A DNA stretch of 64,000 bases from Spirochaetales bacterium Spiro_05 (GCA_001603115.1 LVBG01000018.1:62001-126000), one strand, 5' to 3'; counted from the stretch's first letter, positions 40,470 through 50,492 are shown. Translations and numbers: made by a program. The notes: generated by a model not told the origin, from the letters alone.

Positions 40470-40480
40470 ACGGAAGCAGA

Positions 40481-42445
40481 TTAGTCAATGACCTCACTTT
40501 TTGCAAGTGCTTGGAACTCAGAACCATTGAGAACTTCTTTCTCAAGCAGTTTTGTGGTGATTGTCTCAAGAGCCTTGCGGTTCTTCTCCAGATTCGTTTT
40601 CACCTTCGTATACCGTTCATTGACGATTCTTGCGGTTTCGCAATCGATATACTCCTGTGCCTTCTCCGAGTACTCCCGGGCTCCGGAAATTCCTGCGATA
40701 CCACTTTGGGTGGTAGGCAGGGTAATGTTGCGATACCGCTCACTCATGCCGAATTCGGTGAGCATCCTGCGTACCAAGTCGCTTGCCCTGCTGATGTCAT
40801 TGCCAGCCCCGGTGGAGATCTCTTGGTAGATGACCTCCTCAGCGGCACGGCCTCCAAGCAAGGTGTCGATTGTGTTGAGCAATTCACTCTCGCTGAGCAA
40901 GAATCGGTCCTCGGTGGGGTACTGCAACGTATAGCCCAAGGCTCCCATGCCACGGGGAACGATGGATATCTTGCTTACCGGCTCTGCTCCCTCGGTGAGG
41001 AAGGCGGTCAGGGCATGACCGGTTTCATGATATGCCACCCGCTCCCGCTCCTTTGCATTGAGCAATCTGCTCTTGCGTTCAAGGCCAGCCACTGATTTTT
41101 CAATTGCTTCCTCAAGGTCTGCTTGCAGGACGGTTTTCCGTTTCTGCCTGACTGCAAGCAGTGCTGCTTCGTTGGCTATGTTGGCAAGGTCTGCACCGGC
41201 AAGGCCCGCAGCACTCTGGGCAATTTTGCGAAGATCGACATCCTCACCAAGCTTGATGTTGCGGGTGTGAATCTTAAGGATGGCAAGCCGTCCCTCAAGG
41301 TCGGGTTTGTCGATGAGAACCTGACGGTCGAAACGTCCGGGCCTGAGCAGGGCAGGGTCGAGGATCTCCGGGCGGTTGGTCGCTGCGAGGATGATGACAC
41401 CGGTCCTGGAGTCAAAGCCATCCATTTCCACGAGAAGCATGTTCAAGGTCTGTTCCCGCTCATCGTTTCCCCCCATACCGGCAGAAACACGTGAGCGTCC
41501 GATTGCGTCGATCTCATCGATGAAGATGATACAGGGGGAGTTCTCCCGTGCCTGACGGAAGAGATCCCGTACCCTGGCAGCTCCCACACCGACGAACATC
41601 TCGACAAAGTCTGCGCCACTCATCTTGAAGAAGGGAACTCCCGCTTCTCCTGCAACGGCTTTTGCCAAGAGGGTCTTACCGGTTCCAGGAGGGCCTACCA
41701 AGAGAACGCCCTTGGGAATCTTTCCCCCGATTTCGGTATATTTTTCCGGTCGCTTGAGAAAGTCCACTACCTCCTCAAGCTCATATTTGCTTTCATCGGC
41801 ACCTGCGACATCGTCAAAACGCACCCCAGTGTCCCCTTCAGCCACGATTTTGGCCTTGTTCTGGTTGAAGGAGAGCACACCCTGTCCGCCTTGGCCTCCC
41901 ATCTTGGAAAAGAGGAAACGCCAGATCAGGAGAATGAAGACGAAGGGCAGGGCGTAGGAGAGCAGAGTGGAGAGGAGGCTCGGCTTTGCCGGTGGGGTGG
42001 CGTAATACTCTACCTTCTTTTCATCAAGAAGCGGAATGAAGGCGGGGTCATCCACCTTATAGGTGCTGAACGACTGCAACAGTGCCGTTGCGGTGCTGGC
42101 ATTGGGGTCGGAGGTAAGCGAGCGAAGATCGGTTACTGCTTGGTCACGGGAGAAGGGGTAGCCGATGTAGCGTTCTTCCTCGATGGCTACGCGCCTGATC
42201 GTCCCATCGCTGACGAGCTGTTTGAACTGGGTGTAGTCCACTGCATAGACGTTTGCCTGCCTGCTGACCATGAAGGTGTTCAGGGCGAGAAACAGCAAAA
42301 GAATGATGAAGAAATACCAGAAAGAGAAGGTGAATTTCTTCTTGTCCTTGGAACCGGATTCACCAAGGTGTACTCCCGGTTCAATATTGAGCTTCTTCTT
42401 GAATGTCTCTTTCCAGTCCTTGTCCGATTTATTGTCTTTACTCAT
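40481..42445 (-). CDS. ftsH: ATP-dependent zinc metalloprotease FtsH
   Basis: A 654-aa membrane-anchored AAA protease that degrades misfolded membrane proteins and regulators. Two transmembrane helices ([40 protein letters not shown]) flank a periplasmic domain. The AAA domain has Walker [16 protein letters not shown], Walker [14 protein letters not shown] and the SRH ([10 protein letters not shown]). The zinc motif is HETGH ([13 protein letters not shown]). AAGGA lies about 10 bases before the ATG. It heads ftsH-hslO-rlmKL and is divergent from the SDR gene, with 100 bases between starts. Confidence 0.96.
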   Translation of the reverse strand: MSKDNKSDKDWKETFKKKLNIEPGVHLGESGSKDKKKFTFSFWYFFIILLLFLALNTFMVSRQANVYAVDYTQFKQLVSDGTIRRVAIEEERYIGYPFSRDQAVTDLRSLTSDPNASTATALLQSFSTYKVDDPAFIPLLDEKKVEYYATPPAKPSLLSTLLSYALPFVFILLIWRFLFSKMGGQGGQGVLSFNQNKAKIVAEGDTGVRFDDVAGADESKYELEEVVDFLKRPEKYTEIGGKIPKGVLLVGPPGTGKTLLAKAVAGEAGVPFFKMSGADFVEMFVGVGAARVRDLFRQARENSPCIIFIDEIDAIGRSRVSAGMGGNDEREQTLNMLLVEMDGFDSRTGVIILAATNRPEILDPALLRPGRFDRQVLIDKPDLEGRLAILKIHTRNIKLGEDVDLRKIAQSAAGLAGADLANIANEAALLAVRQKRKTVLQADLEEAIEKSVAGLERKSRLLNAKERERVAYHETGHALTAFLTEGAEPVSKISIVPRGMGALGYTLQYPTEDRFLLSESELLNTIDTLLGGRAAEEVIYQEISTGAGNDISRASDLVRRMLTEFGMSERYRNITLPTTQSGIAGISGAREYSEKAQEYIDCETARIVNERYTKVKTNLEKNRKALETITTKLLEKEVLNGSEFQALAKSEVID

Positions 42446-42508
42446 CTGTTTGGAATCCTTGTATGGGCTTGCCTCATGGCTCCCTCACTATCGAATATAC
42501 TCCCGCGA

Positions 42509-42537
42509 TTGCTAATCGGCAACAAGCTCGGTATAGT
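42509..42537 (+). promoter_or_regulatory. Promoter of the FolM-like gene, predicted leaderless
   Basis: TTGCTA (42509-42514), 17-base spacer, TATAGT (42532-42537), then 8 bases to ATG 42546. No convincing Shine-Dalgarno is present. Confidence 0.55.
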
Positions 42538-42545
42538 GGAAGACT

Positions 42546-43271
42546 ATGACAGAGGGACAGGTTGTATTGATCAGTGGAGGCGCAAAACGTATCGGCAGGG
42601 CTCTTGCTGTGCATCTTGCTCATCAGGGTTTTCGTGTGGTGGTCCATTACCATACCAGTGAACAAGAGGCAAAGCGGCTGCAAACTGAGCTGGAATCTGA
42701 GGGTCTTTCCCTCAAGCTTGTCAGGGGGGACCTCGCTGCTTCCTCAGACTTGCACCTCTTGTTCAATCGTACTGTGGAGGCTTTCGGCCAGGTGGACCAC
42801 CTTATCAACAATGCTTCTTTTTTCCCCACGCAAACCATCGAGGAGACGGATCTTGCTTCCTTTGAGCAGCTTATGGCAGTTCACCATACCGCACCGTTTT
42901 TTCTCTCCCAAGCGCTTTACAGCCACCTGCTCAGTCGCTCTGCAAAGGGATCTGTAATCAATCTTCTTGATACCAAGCTGTCCAACCCCACTGCCAGCCG
43001 TCCCGCCTACTATTGTGCGAAGGGCGCTCTCTCTGCCCAGACAAAGGCCCTCGCGGTCGCCCTTGGTCCTGTGGTCCGGGTGAATGCCATCAGTCCGGGC
43101 GCAGTGCTGAGCAACGGGGAGGATGCATACTTTCGCAAGATGGCGGAAATTTTGCCTTTGAGATCCACCGGCTCGGCACAGGATATCTGTGAGGCAGTCT
43201 CGTATCTTCTGGGCGCTTTATTTGTTACTGGGGTTGACCTCCCGGTGGACGGGGGACAGCGACTTTTGTAG
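42546..43271 (+). CDS. SDR-family reductase, FolM/pteridine-reductase-like
   Basis: A 241-aa short-chain dehydrogenase. NADPH site ISGGAKRIGRALAVHLA (the KRIG/RRIG arrangement is typical of pteridine reductases and FolM), the HLINNASFF segment, and catalytic Tyr/Lys in AYYCAKGALS. FolM-type enzymes reduce dihydromonapterin or dihydrofolate and can replace DHFR. With thyX in the same window this is an attractive source of reduced pterin or folate (inference). A generic SDR oxidoreductase remains possible. The mRNA is probably leaderless. Confidence 0.75.
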   Translation: MTEGQVVLISGGAKRIGRALAVHLAHQGFRVVVHYHTSEQEAKRLQTELESEGLSLKLVRGDLAASSDLHLLFNRTVEAFGQVDHLINNASFFPTQTIEETDLASFEQLMAVHHTAPFFLSQALYSHLLSRSAKGSVINLLDTKLSNPTASRPAYYCAKGALSAQTKALAVALGPVVRVNAISPGAVLSNGEDAYFRKMAEILPLRSTGSAQDICEAVSYLLGALFVTGVDLPVDGGQRLL

Positions 43272-43366
43272 TTTATGTGGAGTTGGGCCTGTTGGCGTTG
43301 TCGTTTGCAGGCAAGGTATAGGATAGTATACGTACGATACCGCCAAGCAAGAAGGAGCATGTTCTG

Positions 43367-44791
43367 ATGCGATTACGATATATACGGCCTCTGGTTCTCA
43401 TTCCGATGGCTTTGCTGCTGATGCTGCCTGCCTATTCGCTTCCTTTGCAGACTCTGGTCGATCGAGCGTTTGAACAGAGTGTACGAATGCAGAATTTGGA
43501 GTTGCAGAAGCGCGATGCCCTGCTCTCCCTCTCGCGCAGTGAAGCAAAAGAGGAGGTCGGCATCACCCTCTCCAGTGGGGATGTGTCGGCAACCTACGAT
43601 GAGAGCACCAATTCCTACACCTTTGGTACCGCTGGTACTGAAGCTAACTTTGTTCTTCCCAATGACGGAAAGACCACCATCAGCGTGGGGGCCAATGCAC
43701 TGAGTTGGACACCGTCCACCTCTGCCTATACCATTGCTCCCAGCGCTGCTGTAGCTCACACGATCACCTACGGCTATACCGATGACAACCGAAAGACGTT
43801 GTCAAACAAAAGCAGTGAGTTGGCAGCTCTCTCCACCTATGCATCCAGTCGCCTGAGCTTTACGAAATCACTGTATTCCTTGGTGGAGGGCTTGCTCACC
43901 AACGAAATGAACCTCAGAAGCGTGGAAAAGAGCCTTGCTGACCAAATGCTCAGTCTGGAGCAAAATCTGCAGCTGAAGCTGATGAGAGAGGACAGTCTTG
44001 CATATCTGGAAGCACAGGGGAAGATCAGTGGTTTGGAGATTCAGCGTGATGGGCTTACTGCAACCAGAGCGTTGCTGCTCAAGCAGTTCGAATCCACTGC
44101 CGGCTTTGCCTGGCAAGGAGTTGAGGATATCCCGCTTCCTTCTCTCTCCCTCAATCCGAATCCGGCTGGAAACTCCTCCGTTCAGTTGAAGGCCCTCTCC
44201 TTGCAGCTGGCCAAAGAAGAGCTGGCCCTCAAGCAAGCCGAGCAGACCAACCGCAAGCTTGTTGTGGGAGGGCGTCTTTCTGCAAATAGTTCATCCTCCA
44301 TACTCACACGGGATTCCATTACGGGAGCAGCTTCTGCAACGCTCTCCAGCAAGCCGTTTGATGTCTCTGCATCCTTCAGTACCTCCTATTTTCCCGGACC
44401 GGAAAGCTTTTCCAGCACCCTTACGGTGGGAGGAACTTGGCGCAACAACCCAGCTTCTGCATCCGATAGCCTTACGTTGCAGCAGATGGAGAATACCGTG
44501 CTGATACGGGAGATGGAGTACAACGCTGCGTTGGATTCCTACCTGTATTCTGTTGCAGATTATCAAGCAAAGATAGCTTCCTGGACGATGCACCATCAGT
44601 TGCTCGAACAAACGAGGGAGTACAACCAGCGTCTGCTAGCTCAAATGGAGGCCCTTTTTGCAAAGGGTCTTGCAACCAAGAGTGCGGTTGAGAGTGCACA
44701 GTTTACCGTAGCACAAGATGCCTATGAGCTCTCCATCCACTTGCTCCAGGGGTTGGCCCTGCAAGCTGATATCCAAACCACGCTACTCTAA
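43367..44791 (+). CDS. TolC-family outer-membrane efflux protein
   Basis: A 474-aa exported protein with a signal peptide (VLIPMALLLMLPAYSLP) and the two-repeat helical organisation of TolC-like channels (KALSLQLAKEELALKQAEQT; MEALFAKGLATKSAVESAQ; repeated Ala/Leu heptads). The middle segment carries beta-strand-like repeats (SATLSSKPFDVSASFSTSYF). It is the first gene of a tripartite efflux operon followed by HlyD-like, ABC ATPase and MacB-like permease genes. AAGGAG lies 9 bases before the ATG. The upstream 95 bases contain several TATA-like boxes but no clear consensus promoter. Confidence 0.82.
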   Translation: MRLRYIRPLVLIPMALLLMLPAYSLPLQTLVDRAFEQSVRMQNLELQKRDALLSLSRSEAKEEVGITLSSGDVSATYDESTNSYTFGTAGTEANFVLPNDGKTTISVGANALSWTPSTSAYTIAPSAAVAHTITYGYTDDNRKTLSNKSSELAALSTYASSRLSFTKSLYSLVEGLLTNEMNLRSVEKSLADQMLSLEQNLQLKLMREDSLAYLEAQGKISGLEIQRDGLTATRALLLKQFESTAGFAWQGVEDIPLPSLSLNPNPAGNSSVQLKALSLQLAKEELALKQAEQTNRKLVVGGRLSANSSSSILTRDSITGAASATLSSKPFDVSASFSTSYFPGPESFSSTLTVGGTWRNNPASASDSLTLQQMENTVLIREMEYNAALDSYLYSVADYQAKIASWTMHHQLLEQTREYNQRLLAQMEALFAKGLATKSAVESAQFTVAQDAYELSIHLLQGLALQADIQTTLL

Positions 44792-44806
44792 GGGAGATAT
44801 GAATCC

Positions 44807-45913
44807 ATGCAAGATATGTCGAATGAACTGAATACCGAAAACCAGATCAGAAACCAATTTCGCAAGAAACTACGCAGACAGCGAGTCAGAAGGGTGCTGA
44901 CCACCATCATCGTGCTTGCACTCATTGTTGCGGGACTCTATCTCTATACTTTCTACAAGGAGAACAACCGCTTTCCTTGGGCTGGGGAACAGGCTCCTGT
45001 TTCCCAGGTACGGGAAGTGGAAGCCCAGGTGTATGAGAGCACCTTCACCACCACCATCGACCTTTCGGGCTACGTGGAGCCGAACGACATCCAGAAGGTG
45101 GTGGTGCGGGCAACCGGTGCTGTCACCGATGTGTTTGTGAAGGAAGGGGACCGGGTGAGCAAAGGTGATGTGCTCATCGCAATCGACAATACCAATCAGC
45201 TCTACAGGGTAGCAGAGCTCACATCGTCGCTGGAAAAAGCCCAGCTGACCGGAAGTGAGCGGGATATCGAGCTATTGGAGCTCCAACTGAAGAATGCGCA
45301 GAACAACCTTGACTACACCAAGGCCTATGCCAATTTTGATGGGGTGGTTGCCCAGGTAAGCGTCAGTGAGGGGGATTTCTTTGAAGCCGGGAGTTCGGCT
45401 ATGACGATCATCGACCGTTCCAACCTGAAGGCTACGGTGGAGATTGATGAGATAGATATGCAATATGTACAGCTTGGGCAGAAGGCTGTGCTCTACTTCG
45501 ACTCCTATACAGCCTCATCGCTGGAGGCGGAGGTGACGTACATCCCGATGCTTGGTAAGTACACCAACCAAGGAATCGGCGTGATGGAAGTGGAGCTGAC
45601 CATACCCAATCCCCCCTCAACCATTGCTCCTGGGTATACCTTCAAGGGTTCCATTACCAGCGGAGGGGAGACAAAGTTGGTGCTTCTTCCCCAGAGTGCC
45701 GTCACCACCACACGTGGCAGCAGCACCGTTACCAAGAAAAATCAGGATGGGACGTCAGCCAGGGTTCCTGTCACCGTCAAATACTTGGGTGAAGGTATCA
45801 GCCAACTGCTCAGTGGCGACCTGAAGGTGGGAGACACCCTCATCATCCGTCGTACCGACACCTCGGCAACCGGCATCTCCATGGGTGGGCCCGGCCAGAT
45901 AAGGATACGTTAG
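44807..45913 (+). CDS. HlyD/MacA-type periplasmic adaptor (membrane fusion protein)
   Basis: A 368-aa adaptor with one N-terminal transmembrane helix ([20 protein letters not shown]) after a very basic cytoplasmic stretch, then a lipoyl/barrel-sandwich half-motif ([20 protein letters not shown]), a helical hairpin ([20 protein letters not shown]), a second lipoyl half ([20 protein letters not shown]) and beta-barrel domains. It links the inner-membrane MacB-like permease to the TolC-like channel. The gene starts 15 bases after the TolC-like gene and ends one base before the ATPase gene. Confidence 0.9.
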   Translation: MQDMSNELNTENQIRNQFRKKLRRQRVRRVLTTIIVLALIVAGLYLYTFYKENNRFPWAGEQAPVSQVREVEAQVYESTFTTTIDLSGYVEPNDIQKVVVRATGAVTDVFVKEGDRVSKGDVLIAIDNTNQLYRVAELTSSLEKAQLTGSERDIELLELQLKNAQNNLDYTKAYANFDGVVAQVSVSEGDFFEAGSSAMTIIDRSNLKATVEIDEIDMQYVQLGQKAVLYFDSYTASSLEAEVTYIPMLGKYTNQGIGVMEVELTIPNPPSTIAPGYTFKGSITSGGETKLVLLPQSAVTTTRGSSTVTKKNQDGTSARVPVTVKYLGEGISQLLSGDLKVGDTLIIRRTDTSATGISMGGPGQIRIR

Positions 45914-45914
45914 C

Positions 45915-46589
45915 ATGGCACAGAGTGTAATACGACTGCAGGATGTCAGGCGCTACTACGTCATGGGGGATTTCATCGTGAAAGCCCTCGATGGGGTGAG
46001 CGTGGACATCAAGCGGGGTGAGTTCACTTCGATCATGGGACCATCGGGAAGCGGAAAGTCGACGATGATGAACCTCATTGGTTGCCTTGACACCCCCACC
46101 AGCGGTCTCATTGATATCGATGGCGAGGATACTGCAGGTCTCAATGAGACTGAGCTTGCCTATATCCGCAACAGAAAGGTTGGCTTTATCTTCCAGCAGT
46201 TCAATCTGCTGGGAAAGCTCTCTGCTCTTGACAATGTGGCCACTCCCTTGCTCTATGCGGGGATGCCGGTGCGGGAACGAAGGCAAAGAGCCATCGAGGC
46301 CTTGGAGCGGGTAGGGCTTGCCGACCGCATCCACCATCGGCCCAACGAGCTCTCCGGTGGACAGAAACAGCGGGTGGCCGTTGCCCGTGCTCTGGTGAAC
46401 AATCCAACAATCTTGTTGGCTGATGAACCGACCGGTGCTTTGGACAGCAAGACCGGAAACCAGATCATGGAGCTGTTTGAGGAGCTGAACAGCGAGGGCA
46501 GGACCGTTGTAATTGTTACCCACGATCGTGAACTGGGACTCAGGTGCAATCGACAGATCCGCATCCGTGACGGAAAGGTGGAGGAGTAA
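45915..46589 (+). CDS. MacB/LolD-type ABC transporter ATPase
   Basis: A 224-aa ATPase of the MacB/LolD/FtsE type: Walker [17 protein letters not shown]-loop [11 protein letters not shown], signature [15 protein letters not shown] and Walker [13 protein letters not shown]. It energises the following permease. One base separates it from the HlyD-like gene and one base from the permease, so it is tightly co-transcribed. Substrate could be a lipid, lipoprotein, peptide or drug; nothing in the sequence decides. Confidence 0.92.
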   Translation: MAQSVIRLQDVRRYYVMGDFIVKALDGVSVDIKRGEFTSIMGPSGSGKSTMMNLIGCLDTPTSGLIDIDGEDTAGLNETELAYIRNRKVGFIFQQFNLLGKLSALDNVATPLLYAGMPVRERRQRAIEALERVGLADRIHHRPNELSGGQKQRVAVARALVNNPTILLADEPTGALDSKTGNQIMELFEELNSEGRTVVIVTHDRELGLRCNRQIRIRDGKVEE

Positions 46590-46590
46590 T

Positions 46591-47772
46591 ATGCTGTTTG
46601 AAAATATCAAGCTTGCTTTCTCTGCCATGCGTGGCAGCAAGATGCGTACTGCCCTTTCACTGTTGGGGATTGTCATAGGCGTTGCTTCGGTGGTAGCCAT
46701 CCTGACCATTGGCCAGAGTGCAAGCCAAAGCATCACCGAAAGCATTGCAGTCGGTGGTTTGGACATGATCACCATCTATCCCTCGTTCGGACAGCGTTCC
46801 ACCGGCATTTTCAACGAGGAGTTCTCAGATATGCTGATCCGTGATGTTGAAGGACTGGAGGTGGTCCTTCCCCAAAACAACAGCAATGCCCAGATTCGTA
46901 ATGGGCAGGAGTCGATGAACGCCTCGGTATCGGGTGTGTTGGCCGACTATGGGAAGATGCTCAACCTCGAGTATGACCAAGGGGAGTTTTTCAGCAATAT
47001 GGATAACATCAATCGCCGTCAGGTGGTTGTGTTGGGTTCCTCGGTGGCTGAGAATCTATTCCCCGACCAGACGGCTGTGGGCTCCTATGTGAGCATTTTC
47101 CGCAACCAGGCAAAAAGCTATCTGGTGGTCGGCGTGCTTGAGCCCAAGGACGCCACATTCAACCTCTCCTACAACAATACTGTATTCATTCCCTACAATA
47201 CCTATGGGCAGCGATTTGTCCGTACTACCGGTGTCGGTGCATATGTCATCAAGGTGAAGGAGGGCAATGATACCATCGAGGTCTCTGACCGAGTGACCGA
47301 GTATCTTGACGGTATCGTCGGTACCGACGGATACAATCTCTTCAGCCCGGCTTCCCTTGCGGAGATGGCCAACCAGATCACCGGCACGTTCAGTGCCTTC
47401 CTTGCAGCCATTGCAGCCATCAGCCTCTTGGTCGGTGGCATCGGGATCATGAATATCATGCTTGTCTCGGTTGCTGAGCGTACCAAGGAGATTGGCATCC
47501 GCAAGGCGCTCGGGGCAAGCCCGAATGTCATCAGGGGACAGTTCATCAGTGAAGCGCTCACCCTCACCATCCTGGGAGGCATCCTGGGGATTGCTCTTGG
47601 CTCCTTGCTCAGCTATGCGGTGACCAACCTCATGGATTGGACGTTGCATTTATCCTACGCCTCGTTCATACTTGCAATGGGCTTTTCCATGTTTGTCGGT
47701 GTCTTCTTTGGGTGGTATCCTGCGATGAAAGCCTCCCGACTTGACCCGATTGATGCCCTCAACTATGAATAA
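46591..47772 (+). CDS. MacB-like ABC transporter permease
   Basis: A 393-aa permease with the MacB/FtsX architecture. An N-terminal transmembrane helix (RTALSLLGIVIGVASVVAIL) is followed by a periplasmic domain of about 220 residues and three C-terminal helices (AAIAAISLLVGGIGIMNIML; ALTLTILGGILGIALGSLLS; FILAMGFSMFVGVFFGW). The cytoplasmic motif ERTKEIGIRKALGAS is characteristic. GGAGGAG precedes ATG 46591. It works with the ATPase upstream and a histidine kinase gene follows 21 bases later. Confidence 0.92.
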   Translation: MLFENIKLAFSAMRGSKMRTALSLLGIVIGVASVVAILTIGQSASQSITESIAVGGLDMITIYPSFGQRSTGIFNEEFSDMLIRDVEGLEVVLPQNNSNAQIRNGQESMNASVSGVLADYGKMLNLEYDQGEFFSNMDNINRRQVVVLGSSVAENLFPDQTAVGSYVSIFRNQAKSYLVVGVLEPKDATFNLSYNNTVFIPYNTYGQRFVRTTGVGAYVIKVKEGNDTIEVSDRVTEYLDGIVGTDGYNLFSPASLAEMANQITGTFSAFLAAIAAISLLVGGIGIMNIMLVSVAERTKEIGIRKALGASPNVIRGQFISEALTLTILGGILGIALGSLLSYAVTNLMDWTLHLSYASFILAMGFSMFVGVFFGWYPAMKASRLDPIDALNYE

Positions 47773-47793
47773 CCATTCCGGGGGACTGGGCCG

Positions 47794-49122
47794 TTGAACG
47801 CAAAAAAAACTCGATGGATGATTATGGACAACAAAGAGCCGTTCATTGTCATCACCTCTCTTGCCTTTGCCTTTCTGGTGTTGTTGGCCTTGGTCATTTT
47901 TCTCACCTCAGCTCTGCTCGAACGAGAGCAACTCAGGATGCAAAGTGAAGCTGAGCGTGCCTTCAACTCTGTTTTTCTTGCATTGCAGGACAGCACGGCC
48001 AAGGCACTGAAGACCATGCAGGACGAGCATATAAGTGGTATCGGTGTGTACAGTTCGATGGGCAGGAAGGTCCTCAGTCTGGGAAACGTCCCCATGACCA
48101 TTCCTCTCGAAGGTTTCACCAATGCGGAAATCTCCCCAAAAGGTAGTTCGGGTAACAGTGGAACGGCTACCTACAACACCCAGACAGGAATGATCGAGTA
48201 CATCCGTTTCAGCAGGCTCACCATCCTCTTGGACACAGGAGAGCTCACGCTCACAGAAAATGGCTTGCTCCCCACTCCCATAGATTTCCCTGATGTGCTC
48301 TATCTCCACTTTGACGGCAAGGACTATCACCACCGCAAGATGGTGATCATGATGATCGGTATCATCTCCTCGATGACGCTGATTGGGCTTTTTCTCCTGG
48401 TGCTCAGCATCTACCGAAACAACCGCAGATATCGGGTGACACTGGCCAAACAGGAGAGCTTGGTGAACCTTGGACAGGCAGCCCGTACCTTGACCCATGA
48501 GATAAAGAACCCACTCAGTGCCATCACCATCCAGCTTGCCCTTCTGAAAAAGACGATGCCCAAGGAGAATACCAAGGATCTTCTGCTCATTGAGCAGGAA
48601 GTGCAGCGACTCACCCAGCTTACCAACAAGGTCAGTGACTTTTTGCGCAATCCCTTGGGGACTCCTGTTACGGTCGATCTTACCGAGCTCTTCACTTCGC
48701 TGATCAAGACCTTTGACAGACCGATTCGGTTTTCCAGTGAGCAACGCCAGCAGATTGTGATCGACAGCGATCGTGCCCGTTCGGTCTTTGAGAACTTGCT
48801 CAAGAATGCGGTGGAGAGCGCCGGAGATGGCAACCCCCAAGTTGAAGTCCGTATCACCAATGACAAGCGGGGTTTTGTCCATGTCTATGTCATGGATCGT
48901 GGAGAGGGTATCCGCGGTTCGGATGCAAAGAAGATTTTCGACCCCTTCTTCACCACGAAGATTCACGGCTCTGGCATCGGGCTTTCCATCTCCCAGCAGT
49001 TCGTGAAGGCCAGGGGAGGGCATATCCGACTGTACAGCCGTGATGGAGGGGGCACTGTTGCCGAAGTTATCCTGCCCAAATCGATTCATGCTCTCAAACC
49101 CAAGGAAAAGGAACCATCATGA
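47794..49122 (+). CDS. Sensor histidine kinase of the NtrB/AtoS type
   Basis: A 442-aa membrane sensor. Transmembrane helix 1 near residues 17-39, a periplasmic domain to about residue 180, helix 2 (MMIGIISSMTLIGLFLLVLS), then HisKA with His235 (RTLTHEIKNPLSAI) and HATPase_c (VFENLLKNAVESAG; DRGEGIRG; GSGIGLSISQ). The start is probably TTG 47794 (GGGGGA 8 bases upstream); ATG 47818 or 47824 are alternatives without Shine-Dalgarno. It overlaps the sigma-54 activator gene by 4 bases and is its partner. Placement behind the efflux genes suggests it senses the exported compound or envelope stress (inference). Confidence 0.9.
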   Translation: MNAKKTRWMIMDNKEPFIVITSLAFAFLVLLALVIFLTSALLEREQLRMQSEAERAFNSVFLALQDSTAKALKTMQDEHISGIGVYSSMGRKVLSLGNVPMTIPLEGFTNAEISPKGSSGNSGTATYNTQTGMIEYIRFSRLTILLDTGELTLTENGLLPTPIDFPDVLYLHFDGKDYHHRKMVIMMIGIISSMTLIGLFLLVLSIYRNNRRYRVTLAKQESLVNLGQAARTLTHEIKNPLSAITIQLALLKKTMPKENTKDLLLIEQEVQRLTQLTNKVSDFLRNPLGTPVTVDLTELFTSLIKTFDRPIRFSSEQRQQIVIDSDRARSVFENLLKNAVESAGDGNPQVEVRITNDKRGFVHVYVMDRGEGIRGSDAKKIFDPFFTTKIHGSGIGLSISQQFVKARGGHIRLYSRDGGGTVAEVILPKSIHALKPKEKEPS

Positions 49123-50477
49123 AGCTTTTGATTGTTGACGACGAGCCGAATATCCGCGACCTCATGCACCGCTATCTGAGTCTGGATGGTATTGACAGCG
49201 ACTGCGCAGAGAACGGTCTATCAGCCCAGAGGATGCTCTCCAGTGAGGCATATGATGCTTGTCTGGTGGATTTGAAGATGCCGGGTATGGACGGATTGTC
49301 GCTCATACATTGGATTCGCAGCGAAGGGTTTCGGATGCCCATCATCATGATCAGCGCCCATGGGGAGATCAGCGATGCGGTTTCAGCCTTGAAAGAGGGT
49401 GCCCAGGACTACATCGTCAAACCATTCGACCCCGAAGAGTTGGTGATCAGGCTCAAGAAACTGGTTGATGCACAGAACCTGCGCAACATGGTGGAGAGCG
49501 AAACCAGGAACAAGAACGAGGATGACAAGCAGATTTTTGTGGGCGAGAGTGCCTCGATCAAGCGGATCAAGGAGATCATCTCCAAAATCAGTGATACCAA
49601 CTCTACGGTACTCATTACCGGTGAGAGCGGTACCGGAAAGGAAGTGGTTGCACGCGAAATTCATGCCTGCAGTCCGGTCAAGGGTGGTCCGTTTGTAGCG
49701 ATCAATATTGGTGGAGTTCCTGAGAACCTGCTGGAAAGCGAGCTCTTCGGCTACGAAAAGGGGGCTTTTACGGGAGCCGCCAATCGCAAGACCGGTATGT
49801 TTGAACTCGCCAGCGGAGGTACGCTCTTTTTAGATGAGATCGGTGATATGCCCCTTTCGTTGCAGGTGAAAATACTCAGGGTTCTGCAGGAGCGGAAAAT
49901 CACCCGCCTTGGCGGTACTTCGGCGATGCCCATCAATGCCCGTATCATTGCAGCCACGAACAAGGACCTCGAGCAACAGGTACGGGAGGGGAAGTTCCGC
50001 GAGGACCTCTTTTACCGTTTGAATGTCGTCAGGATTATCATTCCCCCGCTACGGGACCGCAGGGAGGATATTCCCCTGCTTGCTGCGGGAATTCTTAAAC
50101 GTTTGAACCGTCAGATGGGGAGCAGGGTCTCAGGTTTCAGTGCCGATGCACTCCAGCTGTTGTGCAACCATGAGTTCTACGGCAATGTGCGGGAACTGGA
50201 GAATATCCTTGAGCGTGCGGTCATCTTCGCCAATGCCGAAGAGATCGGGGTTGATGATCTGGATCTCAGAGGCTCCGTTTCTTTGCATACCCAGACAAAG
50301 GATGAACCAAAGGCAGGGCAAGTCAGCGAGGCGAAGAGCTTGAAGGATGTGGAGATCGATGCCATTATCAGGGCGCTCCACCGTTGGGAAGGAAACCGCA
50401 CCCGTGCTGCAGAGGAGTTGGGTATCAGCCGAAGGACCCTCATCAACAAGATTGCCGAGTACGAGCTGAACCTGTAG
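49119..50477 (+). CDS. Sigma-54-dependent response regulator (NtrC family)
   Basis: A 452-aa activator: receiver domain with Asp51 (CLVDLKMPGMDGL), AAA domain with Walker A GESGTGKEVVARE, the sigma-54 contact loop GAFTGA and Walker B GGTLFLDEIGDM, and a Fis-type HTH at the C-terminus (NRTRAAEELGISRRTLINKI). It requires RpoN, encoded at 22887-24296. Translationally coupled to the kinase (ATGA). Its target promoter is unknown; a sigma-54-like sequence upstream of the efflux operon has spacing one base too long. Confidence 0.95.
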   Translation: MKLLIVDDEPNIRDLMHRYLSLDGIDSDCAENGLSAQRMLSSEAYDACLVDLKMPGMDGLSLIHWIRSEGFRMPIIMISAHGEISDAVSALKEGAQDYIVKPFDPEELVIRLKKLVDAQNLRNMVESETRNKNEDDKQIFVGESASIKRIKEIISKISDTNSTVLITGESGTGKEVVAREIHACSPVKGGPFVAINIGGVPENLLESELFGYEKGAFTGAANRKTGMFELASGGTLFLDEIGDMPLSLQVKILRVLQERKITRLGGTSAMPINARIIAATNKDLEQQVREGKFREDLFYRLNVVRIIIPPLRDRREDIPLLAAGILKRLNRQMGSRVSGFSADALQLLCNHEFYGNVRELENILERAVIFANAEEIGVDDLDLRGSVSLHTQTKDEPKAGQVSEAKSLKDVEIDAIIRALHRWEGNRTRAAEELGISRRTLINKIAEYELNL

Positions 50478-50492
50478 AAGGAGAACATCACC

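Noticed and set aside
43293-43309. Sigma-54-like promoter TGGCGT...TTTGCA before the TolC-type gene
   Set aside because: The GG and GC elements are 11 bases apart instead of the required 10, so it is unlikely to be used despite the sigma-54 activator in the operon.
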